This document shows, piece by piece, positions 1-8,095 of a stretch of 64,000 bases of DNA (positions within the stretch are counted from its first letter, which is position 1; each line of letters opens with the position of its first letter). The DNA is from Acidobacterium sp. S8. GTDB taxonomy: Bacteria > Acidobacteriota > Terriglobia > Terriglobales > Acidobacteriaceae. The translations under genes and the position numbers were made by a program. The stretch spans positions 1 to 64,000 of the forward strand of contig NZ_LMUM01000034.1 of the NCBI RefSeq assembly GCF_009765985.1, read 5' to 3'. The notes under the pieces were generated by a model that saw nothing but the letters and a program-made list of their open reading frames with translations, was not told where the DNA came from and did no database searches.

Positions 1-112
1 CTCTCCGCCGAAACGTGAACCTATCGTCACGCTTCAAATCACAACATACAAGGGTGGGGAGCGGCTTCTTGGCTTCCATGCTCCGTCATTTCCATGGCAT
101 GCTCTGGAAAGT

Positions 113-240
113 CGCATTCTGAAATCCGAGTTACTACGAACGCGCGCTTTCGGAAATAGGAACCATTTGTCCGAGATGCCTACCATTCGGCAATTTGCCT
201 TAATCTCACTTCTCGATGAGTGAATTGGCGATTTGTCTTC
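113..240. repeat. dispersed intergenic repeat, copy A
   Basis: About 125 bp that aligns almost without gaps to 19172-19300, roughly three quarters identical by eye. The shared core is CTCGATGAGTGAATTGGCGA, here at 212-231. Shorter related cores occur at 11061-11099 and 15200-15225. No copy keeps a long reading frame, so I treat it as a non-coding repeat or a decayed element. It lies just beyond the 3' end of the histidine kinase gene. The first 110 bases of the window hold nothing recognisable. Confidence 0.55.
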
Positions 241-254
241 AATAAGCCCCTGTA

Positions 255-1619
255 TCATTCTGCGGGCAGAACAATATCGACACGCAATCCCTGTGGAGCA
301 GCATTTTGCGCGCGAATCGTGCCGCCATGCACGCGCACTACGCGCTCAGCGATTGCCAGTCCCAGCCCTGTTCCACCGGATTGACGGTCGCGATCGCTGG
401 CCACGCGATAAAACGGTCGAAAGATATTTGGAAGCTCAGATTCAGGAACTCCCATGCCGTAATCGCGTACGGAAAGGAAAATGAAGGAGCCCTCCGCTTT
501 TTCCAGATGTTCCAGATGAACATCGACCGAAGCGTTGGGAGTGGTGTAGCGGACGGCATTGCGAATGACATTCTCAATCGCGCTCTGCAACAATTCAGCG
601 TTCCCATGCACGAAACACTGCCCACGCATGGTGAGCTGCACCGCATTCTCGCGCTCTCGCAGCTCAAACTCGGCGCTACGAACAATCTTCGAAAGTAGCT
701 CGCCCAGATCGATCCGCGTCATATCCACGGGCGTTGAGGACGTATCGAGCTTTGCAACGGTGAGCATCCGGCCAATCATCTCGCCCATGCATTCGATGTC
801 CTGTTCCATGTGGTCGAATGCTGAATCGTTACCCTTTCGCTCGCGTCCCAGATCGAGCGCCACGGTGAGCCTTGCCAAGGGTGAACGCAGCTCATGAGAT
901 ATGTCATAGATGAGCTGCTTCTGGCGGGAAATCAGCTCCTCTATGCGGCTTGCCATTGCATTGAAATCGCGCACGAGAAAGCCCAGTTCATCCTTGCGCC
1001 GCTCCATATCTGCAGAAGCGCGCATGCCTAAATCACCCGCGGCGAGGAGTTGCGATGCTTCTCGCAGGCGCAGAATTGGAATAGTAAGATGTCGTGCGAG
1101 AAGATAGCAGATGCCAAAAGAAACAAGAAGCACCACGCATATGCGAAGCGCAATGGCAGTTCTGCTGATGGTTGGCGTGCCTGTAGGAATCTCCGCAGCG
1201 TAGATGTATTGTTTGCCACCACTGCTCTTGACCAGCATGGCGACACGGGCGATTCCATCCCTGACGAAAATGCTTCCGTTTTTCGTGGAGAGTACGCGAG
1301 AGATATTGCTGGCGAAGAGTTCACAGTCATCGCCGACGACTGTATTTCCCGCCTCATCAAAAAGACACGCATGCGTGTGCGTGTTCGTTCCCATCTGCTG
1401 CATGTAGAGCGATGCAGCAGGCAGGCCATGCAGTTCAGCCTCTTCGACTGCGACCGCTCCAGAGTAACGCGCCGCGTTTGTCAAACCATCATGCCAACGC
1501 GAGGACATCCTTCCGGGCTGGAGAAGAAATGTAACGACCAGAGCGATACCTGTAACGATGACTGTCGTCCAGAACGACAGAAATATTTTGAGAAACAAGC
1601 TGTGTCTGGGGAGTTTCAT
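255..1619 (-). CDS. sensor histidine kinase, CpxA/EnvZ-like
   Basis: Membrane histidine kinase of 454 aa. An N-terminal transmembrane segment (about residues 10-33) is followed by a periplasmic sensor region to about 155, a second membrane segment (about 158-178) and a HAMP linker. The dimerisation helix carries the phospho-acceptor histidine in YDISHELRSPLARL near residue 240. The HATPase domain shows the N box (ENVIRNAVRYT) and glycine-rich boxes (RDYGMGVPE, GGTGLGLAIAERV). It autophosphorylates and passes phosphate to the regulator encoded just upstream. The two genes overlap by the ATGA motif at 1616-1619, so they are translationally coupled. Layout and the Spy-like neighbour point to envelope stress, as in CpxA, but the stimulus cannot be read from sequence. 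Confidence 0.9.
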   Translation of the reverse strand: MKLPRHSLFLKIFLSFWTTVIVTGIALVVTFLLQPGRMSSRWHDGLTNAARYSGAVAVEEAELHGLPAASLYMQQMGTNTHTHACLFDEAGNTVVGDDCELFASNISRVLSTKNGSIFVRDGIARVAMLVKSSGGKQYIYAAEIPTGTPTISRTAIALRICVVLLVSFGICYLLARHLTIPILRLREASQLLAAGDLGMRASADMERRKDELGFLVRDFNAMASRIEELISRQKQLIYDISHELRSPLARLTVALDLGRERKGNDSAFDHMEQDIECMGEMIGRMLTVAKLDTSSTPVDMTRIDLGELLSKIVRSAEFELRERENAVQLTMRGQCFVHGNAELLQSAIENVIRNAVRYTTPNASVDVHLEHLEKAEGSFIFLSVRDYGMGVPESELPNIFRPFYRVASDRDRQSGGTGLGLAIAERVVRVHGGTIRAQNAAPQGLRVDIVLPAE

Positions 1620-2314
1620 GTCACCTCAGAGCGCACGATAAGGAGATATCCGCTGCCACGTACCGCCTTGATGCGTTCGCCGGCATCGGCGGCGTGAGTC
1701 AGTTTCCTGCGCACATTGCTGATATGGACATCGATGACCCGATCAAATGGGCCCAGCTTGCGTCCGAGGACAACTTCAGTGAGATGCTCTCGCGTGACGA
1801 CATGCCCCGCATGGTGAAGCAGTGTTTCGAGAAGACTGAACTCGACGCTGGTGAGATCGAGTTGCGTTTTATTGATCCACGCTTCGCGAGCCGTGGAATC
1901 GAGGCGAATGTCATCCACCACAAGTGAAACGGCTGCATTCTTTGTGTAGTGTGTTCGGCGCAAAATGGCGTGAATGCGGGCGATAAGTTCGCGAGGATTG
2001 AAGGGCTTGGGCAGGTAATCATCGGCGCCAATTTCAAGCCCCAGAATGCGGTCTACATCTTCGCCGCGCGCGGTCAGGATCAATACGGGCACGGTAGACC
2101 GTTCCCGCAAATGGCGCAACACATCAAGGCCCTTCATGCCGGGTAGCATCAGGTCGAGTATCACGAGTGCGTAATCGTGCGAAAGAGCGCGCTCTAAGCC
2201 TTGCTGTCCATTGTGAATGGCTTCGATCGAGAAATCCTCTGTGCTGAGCCGTTCGGCAAGAAGCCGGCACAACTCCACATCATCATCGATGATGAGCACG
2301 CGAGCCATTCTCAT
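1616..2314 (-). CDS. OmpR/CpxR-family response regulator
   Basis: Receiver plus winged-helix DNA-binding protein of about 232 aa. The receiver has the acidic pair in LIIDDD, the phospho-acceptor aspartate in VILDLMLPGMKG (about residue 54) and the lysine in YLPKPFNPRE. The C-terminal half is a Trans_Reg_C winged helix (SVEFSLLETLLHH, RVIDVHISNVRRKL, VRGSGYLL). The frame is open further upstream only to a TTG. I prefer the ATG at 2314, with GAGG about nine bases before it. Gene order regulator-kinase, with a four-base overlap, is typical. The divergent promoter carries four direct repeats with 10-bp spacing, likely its own operator. Confidence 0.9.
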   Translation of the reverse strand: MRMARVLIIDDDVELCRLLAERLSTEDFSIEAIHNGQQGLERALSHDYALVILDLMLPGMKGLDVLRHLRERSTVPVLILTARGEDVDRILGLEIGADDYLPKPFNPRELIARIHAILRRTHYTKNAAVSLVVDDIRLDSTAREAWINKTQLDLTSVEFSLLETLLHHAGHVVTREHLTEVVLGRKLGPFDRVIDVHISNVRRKLTHAADAGERIKAVRGSGYLLIVRSEVT

Positions 2315-2368
2315 ATACGCCAACCTCGATTTCCGATCTTAGTGCATCGCATCGCAGGAGTACTCGAG

Positions 2369-2404
2369 CTTTACAAAACTTTATATAGCTTAACCATTCT
2401 TAAT
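2369..2404 (+). promoter_or_regulatory. four phased direct repeats, probable response-regulator operator
   Basis: CTTTAC (2369), CTTTAT (2379), CTTAAC (2389) and CTTAAT (2399) each start exactly 10 bp apart, in the divergent promoter between the response regulator gene and the Spy-like gene. Direct repeats in helical phase are the usual target of OmpR/PhoB-type dimers. TTTAC-N5-TTTAT at 2370-2384 also resembles the reverse of the CpxR box (GTAAA-N5-GTAAA). A second array of the same hexamers occurs at 28989-29014. Binding is inferred. Confidence 0.6.
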
Positions 2405-2462
2405 CGCATGCTCTGTGGGCCAATGCTCGAATTGAGATGTGGCAGAAAAAGGAGATGTTGTT

Positions 2463-2933
2463 ATGAGACGAATCGTGATCTGGTCATGCGCGGCAGTATT
2501 GCTGGCAGTCACTGGAGTGGCCATTGCGAGGGCAAACACGCGGGGATGGAATGGATGCTTTGGTCACCGCTGGGGTCATTTTGGCGCTATGGGTTATGTG
2601 GCGCACGAATTGAATCTGAGTGATGCACAGAAACAGCAGATTCATTCCATGTGGCAGACGGAGCGCCCTGCTCTATCCGGGCTGCTTCAGGAATTCGCTG
2701 CGGAGAACAAGGAAATGGACCAGGCCACTGCCAAAGGCAACCTCGATGAAAGCAAAGTACAAGAGATAGCCGCGCGACAGGGTGCGACTGTGGCGAAGCT
2801 GCTGGTGGAAAAGGAACACTTCAAAGCGAAGATCTACGCGACGGTTTTGAATCCGGAGCAACGGACCAAGGCAGACGCATTGCAATCCCGCTGGCATGAC
2901 CGTTTAGATCACATCGGCAAGAGGATGGAGTAA
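2463..2933 (+). CDS. Spy/CpxP-like periplasmic LTxxQ protein
   Basis: Small exported protein of 156 aa. A signal-type N-terminus (MRRIVIWSCAAVLLAVTGVA) is followed by a helical body with two LTxxQ-type motifs, LNLSDAQKQQI and LNPEQRTKAD, the hallmark of Spy/CpxP periplasmic chaperones and metal sensors. A His/Gly/Trp-rich stretch after the signal could bind metal. The frame is open from a GTG at 2439, but the ATG at 2463 has AGGAG eight bases before it. The gene is divergent from the two-component system and preceded by its likely operator. In Cpx systems this protein feeds back on the kinase; that role here is inference. Confidence 0.8.
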   Translation: MRRIVIWSCAAVLLAVTGVAIARANTRGWNGCFGHRWGHFGAMGYVAHELNLSDAQKQQIHSMWQTERPALSGLLQEFAAENKEMDQATAKGNLDESKVQEIAARQGATVAKLLVEKEHFKAKIYATVLNPEQRTKADALQSRWHDRLDHIGKRME

Positions 2934-2937
2934 CGCG

Positions 2938-3735
2938 ATGAAAACGAAACTCGCAATTTTTACCAAACTGCCATTTTTTACTCAGTTGACTGTGATCGGG
3001 CTTGTTGGCGTCGCAATCGCACTCTGGATGCAATGGCTTTCCGGCGATCCCGCCTATCCCAAGTTTCCACCGGGACCTGTGATCTTTATCGCTATAGCGG
3101 GGGTGATTGTCATTGGAGCACGCTGGTGGTGGACGCCGCTGATCGGTGCGCTGATCTCGCTGCTGGTTACCTCCGGCTGGTTTGTGCGGCTGCCGGCGGC
3201 CATTCTGCGGTTGACTCATCCTGGGAGCGTCGGCAAATTCCACGCCGGTATATGGATTGGCGCGGTACTTCAAATCGTTGGGCTGGTGGTAGGAGATATC
3301 GCGGGCCTGGCTGCGACGGTTCAAAACTACCGGCGCATGGGAACTGCGGGCGACAGCGCAAAGATGGCATGCCGGATTTTTGGCGGAATATTTGTCCTGA
3401 TGGGGATACTGGTTATGGTCGGCGGAGCCCACGTGGACAAATATCACAACCTGATGCATCTCACGTGGGGCGCTCTGGCACTTGGCGCGAGCTTCATGGG
3501 CGCGACTGTCGCAAAACGCTTCTGCATCGGATCCGGCGTTTTCTATCTGGCGCTGGCCATCCTTGGCCTGCTGCTTGGAAATCCATTGATGAACAGGACA
3601 TGGTATCTGGGGCCGATGCTGCTAAACACCGGAGACCATATTTTTCACCTGGTGCTCGGCTCGCTCTTCCTGAGCATCGGTCTGCTTTCGGGACGCACCT
3701 TGACGATTCATCGTATCCAGCAAGTTGGAAGTTGA
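2938..3735 (+). CDS. integral membrane protein of unknown function
   Basis: A 265-aa protein dominated by hydrophobic segments (about seven, for example near residues 20-32, 48-60, 66-78, 103-122, 150-163, 172-186 and 198-212). It starts four bases after the stop of the Spy-like gene, so the two are probably one transcript under the same stress regulator. The C-terminal half (HNLMHLTWGALALGASF and the following helices) recalls DUF4383-like four-helix membrane proteins, but I would not insist on that. The basic N-terminus has no cleavable signal. Function unknown. Confidence 0.75.
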   Translation: MKTKLAIFTKLPFFTQLTVIGLVGVAIALWMQWLSGDPAYPKFPPGPVIFIAIAGVIVIGARWWWTPLIGALISLLVTSGWFVRLPAAILRLTHPGSVGKFHAGIWIGAVLQIVGLVVGDIAGLAATVQNYRRMGTAGDSAKMACRIFGGIFVLMGILVMVGGAHVDKYHNLMHLTWGALALGASFMGATVAKRFCIGSGVFYLALAILGLLLGNPLMNRTWYLGPMLLNTGDHIFHLVLGSLFLSIGLLSGRTLTIHRIQQVGS

Positions 3736-4223
3736 TTGTCGGGTGGTGATATCAGGCCTTTAGCACTCATCGACTCAGATTTACGCGCCGCAACTGGATA
3801 AATACCTGCAACCGCGTTCCTGATGAGCGATCAGTTGACGACGAGAAGCCTACTTCCTGAGATTCATGTGCGATAGTTGGGGCGATGCACAGGTTTTCCT
3901 CATGAGACTGAAGGAAACGAGGCCCACCGCGCAGTGAAGCGACAGTGGGCAGCGCCTGTGAGATGGCCTCAGCGCACCCGAAGACGGACTCGGACAGATC
4001 GCATTCTCGCTGTTTTTCCGGCATCGATCTACGGGGCCAGAGGTTTCAGGCTGGGGGTTTTCTGTGTGGTAGGGGAGTGAAGCGTTTCAGCCGTTCAACC
4101 TCTTATCAAAAGGGGCGTGCAGTCTATGCCCCGTGATGGACTGGGTTCTATCTTCTACTCGCAGAGATATGAAAATGACCGACTATCGTGAGGTGATGCG
4201 TAGCCTTGAGCACGCAGATGGCG
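3736..4223. other. gene-free stretch
   Basis: Nearly 490 bp between convergent neighbours. Short open frames exist on both strands (for example an 85-codon frame on the minus strand, 3767-4024), but none shows a recognisable domain, good codon use or a ribosome-binding site. No convincing hairpin terminator was seen. Confidence 0.5.
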
Positions 4224-5024
4224 CTAAGCTGATTCTTCACTGTACTTAAGTGCGAGGAGTTTTCTAACGCGTTCCGATAAAGCGGTCAGCTCTATAAAGG
4301 CCTGCTCGATGTATGCGTGTGAATCCGGTCCATTCTGACTGGCCAGGAACAGGGTGTTTGTCAGGCTCTGGAGAGGGTTGTTGATCTGATGCGCCATCTT
4401 GTGGGCTCGCTCAGCAGATGCTTCAGCTTTAGCGGCGAGTTTTGCTTTTTCGTCAGCTGCCTGCTGACGCAGAATGATGGCAACCAGGTCCGCGAGACTG
4501 CGGAGGAGTTCATAATCCTGCGGGTCGAACGCCCGCTCTGAGGTGTGGGATACTGCCCAAATCGTTCCACGAATACCATCTGCCTCCCAGGGGATCAGCA
4601 TGCCGTCCGAGATCGGATCGGCGGTGACACCCAAAAAGTCATAGTAGGGCTTCGTGACTCGGTACAGTTGAGCGCGGCCGCGGTCGAGGCAGGTCCCGCA
4701 CGGGCTGAAAAACCTTGGAGTTCTACCACCGAGATATGGTTCAAAGCTGCCAGCGATTGCGATCCATCGAAAGGTCGGTTCGCCGGCTTCATTCGGTTCA
4801 GCAAGGCTGATGCCGGCACTGTCCGCTCCGCAGCAGCTTACGGCGACGTTGACGAGCTCCTGCAAGACGTCCTGAGGGCGCTCGGCGAAGACCTGAGTCA
4901 GGCGGCGTAGCGCGTCGAACGGCTGGTGGTAGTCCCGCTTCTTGGCTGTGCGGGCGACGAACTCCGGATCGTCCAGGAGGTCGCGCAATTCCATTCCGAT
5001 ATCGCGCACGTCCGTGCCGACCAC
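4224..5024 (-). CDS. GAF-domain protein with histidine-kinase dimerisation helix but no ATPase domain
   Basis: A 266-aa cytoplasmic protein. A GAF domain (about residues 40-190) has three cysteines in VSCCGADSAG and FSPCGTC. A coiled linker follows (about 190-215), then an H-box-like helix HKMAHQINNPLQSL. The protein ends about 45 residues after that histidine, with no N, G1 or G2 boxes, so it cannot autophosphorylate by itself. It may be a truncated hybrid kinase, a phosphotransfer partner or a dimeric GAF sensor. Translation starts at a GTG (5024) preceded by a strong AAGGAGG. The downstream gap shows no recognisable HATPase remnant. Confidence 0.75.
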   Translation of the reverse strand: MVGTDVRDIGMELRDLLDDPEFVARTAKKRDYHQPFDALRRLTQVFAERPQDVLQELVNVAVSCCGADSAGISLAEPNEAGEPTFRWIAIAGSFEPYLGGRTPRFFSPCGTCLDRGRAQLYRVTKPYYDFLGVTADPISDGMLIPWEADGIRGTIWAVSHTSERAFDPQDYELLRSLADLVAIILRQQAADEKAKLAAKAEASAERAHKMAHQINNPLQSLTNTLFLASQNGPDSHAYIEQAFIELTALSERVRKLLALKYSEESA

Positions 5025-5175
5025 TGGACATCCTCCTTCTCAGCCGATACTTTATCGTATCCCCCGAAGGTTTACGGTCCAAGTGAATTCGATGGAGCGC
5101 TCCCATCAAGGCGGCGAGCCTGGAGTGGTTTACACCGGGTAGATAAGTACCGACACACTTCCCAGCTGATCTCGA

Positions 5176-6240
5176 TTACTCCAAAGCCGGTTTCGCTTCG
5201 AGTATTCCGACGTTTCGAACCATCAGAACGTCGTCCCCAACGGGGTGTACCCCAATCAGGATGAAGCCCGCTGCCTCAAGAAGCGTTTTCCATTCGCGCT
5301 CGCTGCGCTCTTTGCCGCCGGTGACAGCAAGCATGTTGAGGTCGCTCATCAGGTGGCCTTCCAGTTGCGGGTCTGCATGTGAGACGAGCGGGGGCAGGAT
5401 GAATTCAATGATCAACAAACTGCCATTCTGCGGAATGACCGCGCGGCAGTTCTTGAGAATCGTGATTGCCTCCGCGTCCCGACGTCCGTGCAGAACATGC
5501 TTGAGCATGTACACATCAGCGCCTGCCGGGACCGACTGCATCAGGTCTGCGGCGATCAGTTCGCATCGCGAGGAAGAATCTTCCTCGGCGAAGCGGGTTC
5601 TGGCTGCATCTACGCTGGATTCGAGATCGACAAGCATGCCTCGCAGATGCGGATTGAGTGCAAGCACTGCAAGAATGAGCGATCCGCCACCACCGCCGAG
5701 ATCGGCGACCACCTTCGCGCGCGAAAAATCCCATGCGGCAGCGACAGGAGCGTAATCTTCCGCAGGAGCGGTACCCATCACCGCACGAAAGATCGAACTG
5801 GCATCGGGATCCTGCGACCAACGGGAAGGTATCTTCGGATCACGCACCTGAGAGGCCGGCTTGCCGGTTCGAACGCAGTCGGTAAGCAGAGACCAGCTGT
5901 CGGCAAGCAGATCCGCCCAAAAGATGACAGCTGGCCAGACGGATTGAGGCACATCCCTACGCAGGGGTTGACCGAAGGAAGTCAGCCAAAAGTGTTCCGG
6001 CGTCGTTTCTTCCGTGACACCGATGCTGGCAAGCGCACGAAGCAGACGGTACAGGGCATTGGCATCTGCCTGACACTTCTCGGCAAGAAAACCAACACTG
6101 TGCACCTCGTCTCCAAGCGCATCGGCAATGCCGAGACGTGCAGCTGCACAAAGCACGCGGCTGCGGGAATACGCCATCGCCATTTCAATCAGGCTCGTAT
6201 TCGGCGTGACATTGCCGATGCCGCCGGTATGTTGGGCCAT
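5176..6240 (-). CDS. SAM-dependent O-methyltransferase (COMT-like)
   Basis: About 354 aa with the two-part layout of small-molecule O-methyltransferases. An N-terminal winged-helix dimerisation domain (about 15-110; EMAMAYSRSRVLCAAARLGI) precedes a Rossmann methyltransferase domain. The SAM-binding loop is VVADLGGGGGSL, followed by an acidic residue in LVDLES. The motif MLKHVLHGRRD supplies the histidine region used as catalytic base in this family. I chose the ATG at 6240 because GAGGTG lies just before it; the frame is open to 6252. Substrate unknown. Monocistronic as far as can be seen. Confidence 0.85.
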   Translation of the reverse strand: MAQHTGGIGNVTPNTSLIEMAMAYSRSRVLCAAARLGIADALGDEVHSVGFLAEKCQADANALYRLLRALASIGVTEETTPEHFWLTSFGQPLRRDVPQSVWPAVIFWADLLADSWSLLTDCVRTGKPASQVRDPKIPSRWSQDPDASSIFRAVMGTAPAEDYAPVAAAWDFSRAKVVADLGGGGGSLILAVLALNPHLRGMLVDLESSVDAARTRFAEEDSSSRCELIAADLMQSVPAGADVYMLKHVLHGRRDAEAITILKNCRAVIPQNGSLLIIEFILPPLVSHADPQLEGHLMSDLNMLAVTGGKERSEREWKTLLEAAGFILIGVHPVGDDVLMVRNVGILEAKPALE

Positions 6241-6355
6241 GAGACACCTCACATTTCAATGTACGTACCTTTCTCCATCGGAGAAGACTCAGGGAAGAGC
6301 AACTTTCAGCATCCATCCGCCAATGGATGTCCCGCTAGCGCCTTCCCGCGAAGCC

Positions 6356-6448
6356 TCAAGTTCTTGTCAAGCGAGTTTTCACCCGGTATGCGGTTGCCAT
6401 GCACAGGAAATTGACGAGGGCTGAAGTTGAGTCTCAATCACGCCCATC
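6356..6448 (-). pseudogene. remnant of a LysR-regulator 3' end
   Basis: This stretch aligns without gaps, at an offset of exactly 1740 bp, to the 3' end of the LysR gene at 8096-9022 (positions 8096-8188), about 80% identical by eye. Translated in the LysR frame it gives VNFLCMATAYRVKTRL, against ANFRRMATASRVKTRL in the intact gene, then a stop almost in the same place. An in-frame stop near 6435 shows it is dead. It forms a direct repeat that brackets the FAD-oxidase gene. Confidence 0.75.
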
Positions 6449-6682
6449 GTATGCGGGCCCGTTCATCTTGAGAAGCCCGAAAATAACCTTCCGCGCGGCC
6501 TTGGGGCGATCGCTGGAAGCCGCCAATGGCCTGCGCCAACACCAATCGAAATGCCATGCGACCGATGATTGGCAGCCGTTTCTCCATTTGAGGTTGAACT
6601 GTTTCAGCACAGAGTGATACTCTCGCCGAGTTTGCTCTGGCGTTTGCGCGGCCCTTTCCCGGTAAAAAGAATGTATAAAGGC

Positions 6683-6714
6683 GGTTCTTATGCCCAGTGG
6701 TTCTTATGCCCAAT
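6683..6714 (+). repeat. 16-bp tandem duplication over a start codon
   Basis: GGTTCTTATGCCCAGT (6683-6698) is repeated as GGTTCTTATGCCCAAT (6699-6714), one mismatch. Each copy carries an ATG. The first (6690) sits at the right distance from AAAGGCGG but reads only eight codons to a TAA at 6714-6716. The second (6706) is the in-frame start of the FAD oxidase. The duplication has therefore displaced the gene's start from its ribosome-binding site. Confidence 0.75.
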
Positions 6715-8079
6715 AATGTCGTGAATTATGACGGCAGTATTGCCTTCTCACCCCAGGTCCTCGTTTATCCAACGACTGTCGCAGAAATTCAAGCGATTCT
6801 GCGTGATTCGGAGACCTATCCGGGTCCAGTGCGCGCGATGGGAAGCTATCACTCACTGACACCATGTGCTTCATCCACCGGGACCATCGTCAATATGTCC
6901 CAGATGGTCCAGGTCATCGCGGTCGACACACAAAACATGGCCCTGACTGCGCAGGCTGGACTTCAGGTGATTGATGCTGCTGCGGCACTTCGCAGTCACG
7001 GCCTGCAGTTGATGACCAATATCGAAATCGGCAACATGAGACTGGGCGCTGCCGCCTGCTGTCATAGCAAAGATGCGCTCGACGGTATTGAGTTCGGCCA
7101 ATTCAATTCTTATGTCACGGCGATGAAATGGGTGGGACCCGATGGTGAGCTTGCTGCAGCTTCAGAGGCTGAGAGTCCCGATCTGCTTCGCAAAGTACGG
7201 TCGAGCTACGGACTCATTGGGATCGTCTATGAGGTAACGCTGAAAGTTAAGCCTGTCGAAGCGCTGCACTTCAGCTATTTGCCCCGTTCTGTCGACGAAC
7301 TGCAGCAGGCGGAGGTCGATAATTTCCTTGACACCTCGGAAGGGCTGATCTGCTGGACGGTGGGAAGAATGTGCATCTTTCAGCAGCGTTATCGCGTCGC
7401 CTCACCGGAAATACTCTCTGCACTTTGTGCTGATGTTCGCCGGAAGCTATGGAGTTACACCGGCGCACACGTGGGCCAGTTCATCAGTAAGTTCTTCTCC
7501 GATCCTTCTGTGCGTAATGCTATTCAGCAGGGTGACTTCGATGTCGAAAACGCACTTTATGAAAGCCTCCATCTTCTAGGAGGCATCACGCTGCTCGCAC
7601 CCGATAAAATCATCGACTATCACAACACTCCAGACTCGGCGAAATACGCATTCACCTTCTGGGCGTTTCCACGTTCGCAATGGCTTCCAACCCTGAGAGC
7701 TTATTTAGATTTTGCTGATCAACATTTCAAGGCTACGGGATTCCGCTGTAATTTGCCCCTGGGCTCTTACCACATTCGTCGTGACACAAATTCACTGCTC
7801 TCCTACACGAACGATGAGGAGATCTTTTCGATCGATCCGATTCACGCAGTCACTGATCTTACGGCGTGGCAGAACTTCATGCAGGCGTTCAATGATTTTG
7901 CTTTTGAAAGAAAAGGCATTCCGCTCCTGAACCAGAGCCCATTTGTTCAGAGAAAACACGTTGAAGCCGCGTATGGCCAACGCTGGATCGATTTTTCCGC
8001 ATGGGTTCGTTCCATGGATCCAAAAGGGCGCATGCTCAACCCATTCTTTGCTGACCTTTTATCTCCAGCTTCGGCTTAG
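6706..8079 (+). CDS. FAD-linked oxidase of the VAO / sugar-lactone oxidase type
   Basis: About 457 aa with an N-terminal PCMH-type FAD-binding domain (VLVYPTTVAEIQAIL, then VRAMGSYHS, where the histidine after GSY occupies the position of covalent flavin attachment in aldonolactone oxidases). NMRLGAAACCHSKD and SSYGLIGIVYEVTLKV are further FAD-domain motifs, and the C-terminal part (about 200-457) resembles the ALO substrate domain. It probably oxidises a sugar lactone, polyol or other alcohol with O2; substrate unknown. Its start lies in a 16-bp duplication. The gene is divergent from the methyltransferase, convergent with LysR, and bracketed by copies of the LysR 3' end. Confidence 0.75.
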   Translation: MPNNVVNYDGSIAFSPQVLVYPTTVAEIQAILRDSETYPGPVRAMGSYHSLTPCASSTGTIVNMSQMVQVIAVDTQNMALTAQAGLQVIDAAAALRSHGLQLMTNIEIGNMRLGAAACCHSKDALDGIEFGQFNSYVTAMKWVGPDGELAAASEAESPDLLRKVRSSYGLIGIVYEVTLKVKPVEALHFSYLPRSVDELQQAEVDNFLDTSEGLICWTVGRMCIFQQRYRVASPEILSALCADVRRKLWSYTGAHVGQFISKFFSDPSVRNAIQQGDFDVENALYESLHLLGGITLLAPDKIIDYHNTPDSAKYAFTFWAFPRSQWLPTLRAYLDFADQHFKATGFRCNLPLGSYHIRRDTNSLLSYTNDEEIFSIDPIHAVTDLTAWQNFMQAFNDFAFERKGIPLLNQSPFVQRKHVEAAYGQRWIDFSAWVRSMDPKGRMLNPFFADLLSPASA

Positions 8080-8095
8080 ATAAGGCCACGGCTTT

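Noticed and set aside
3767-4024. 85-codon minus-strand frame beyond the GAF protein
   Set aside because: Looked for a lost HATPase domain; no N, G1 or G2 box found.
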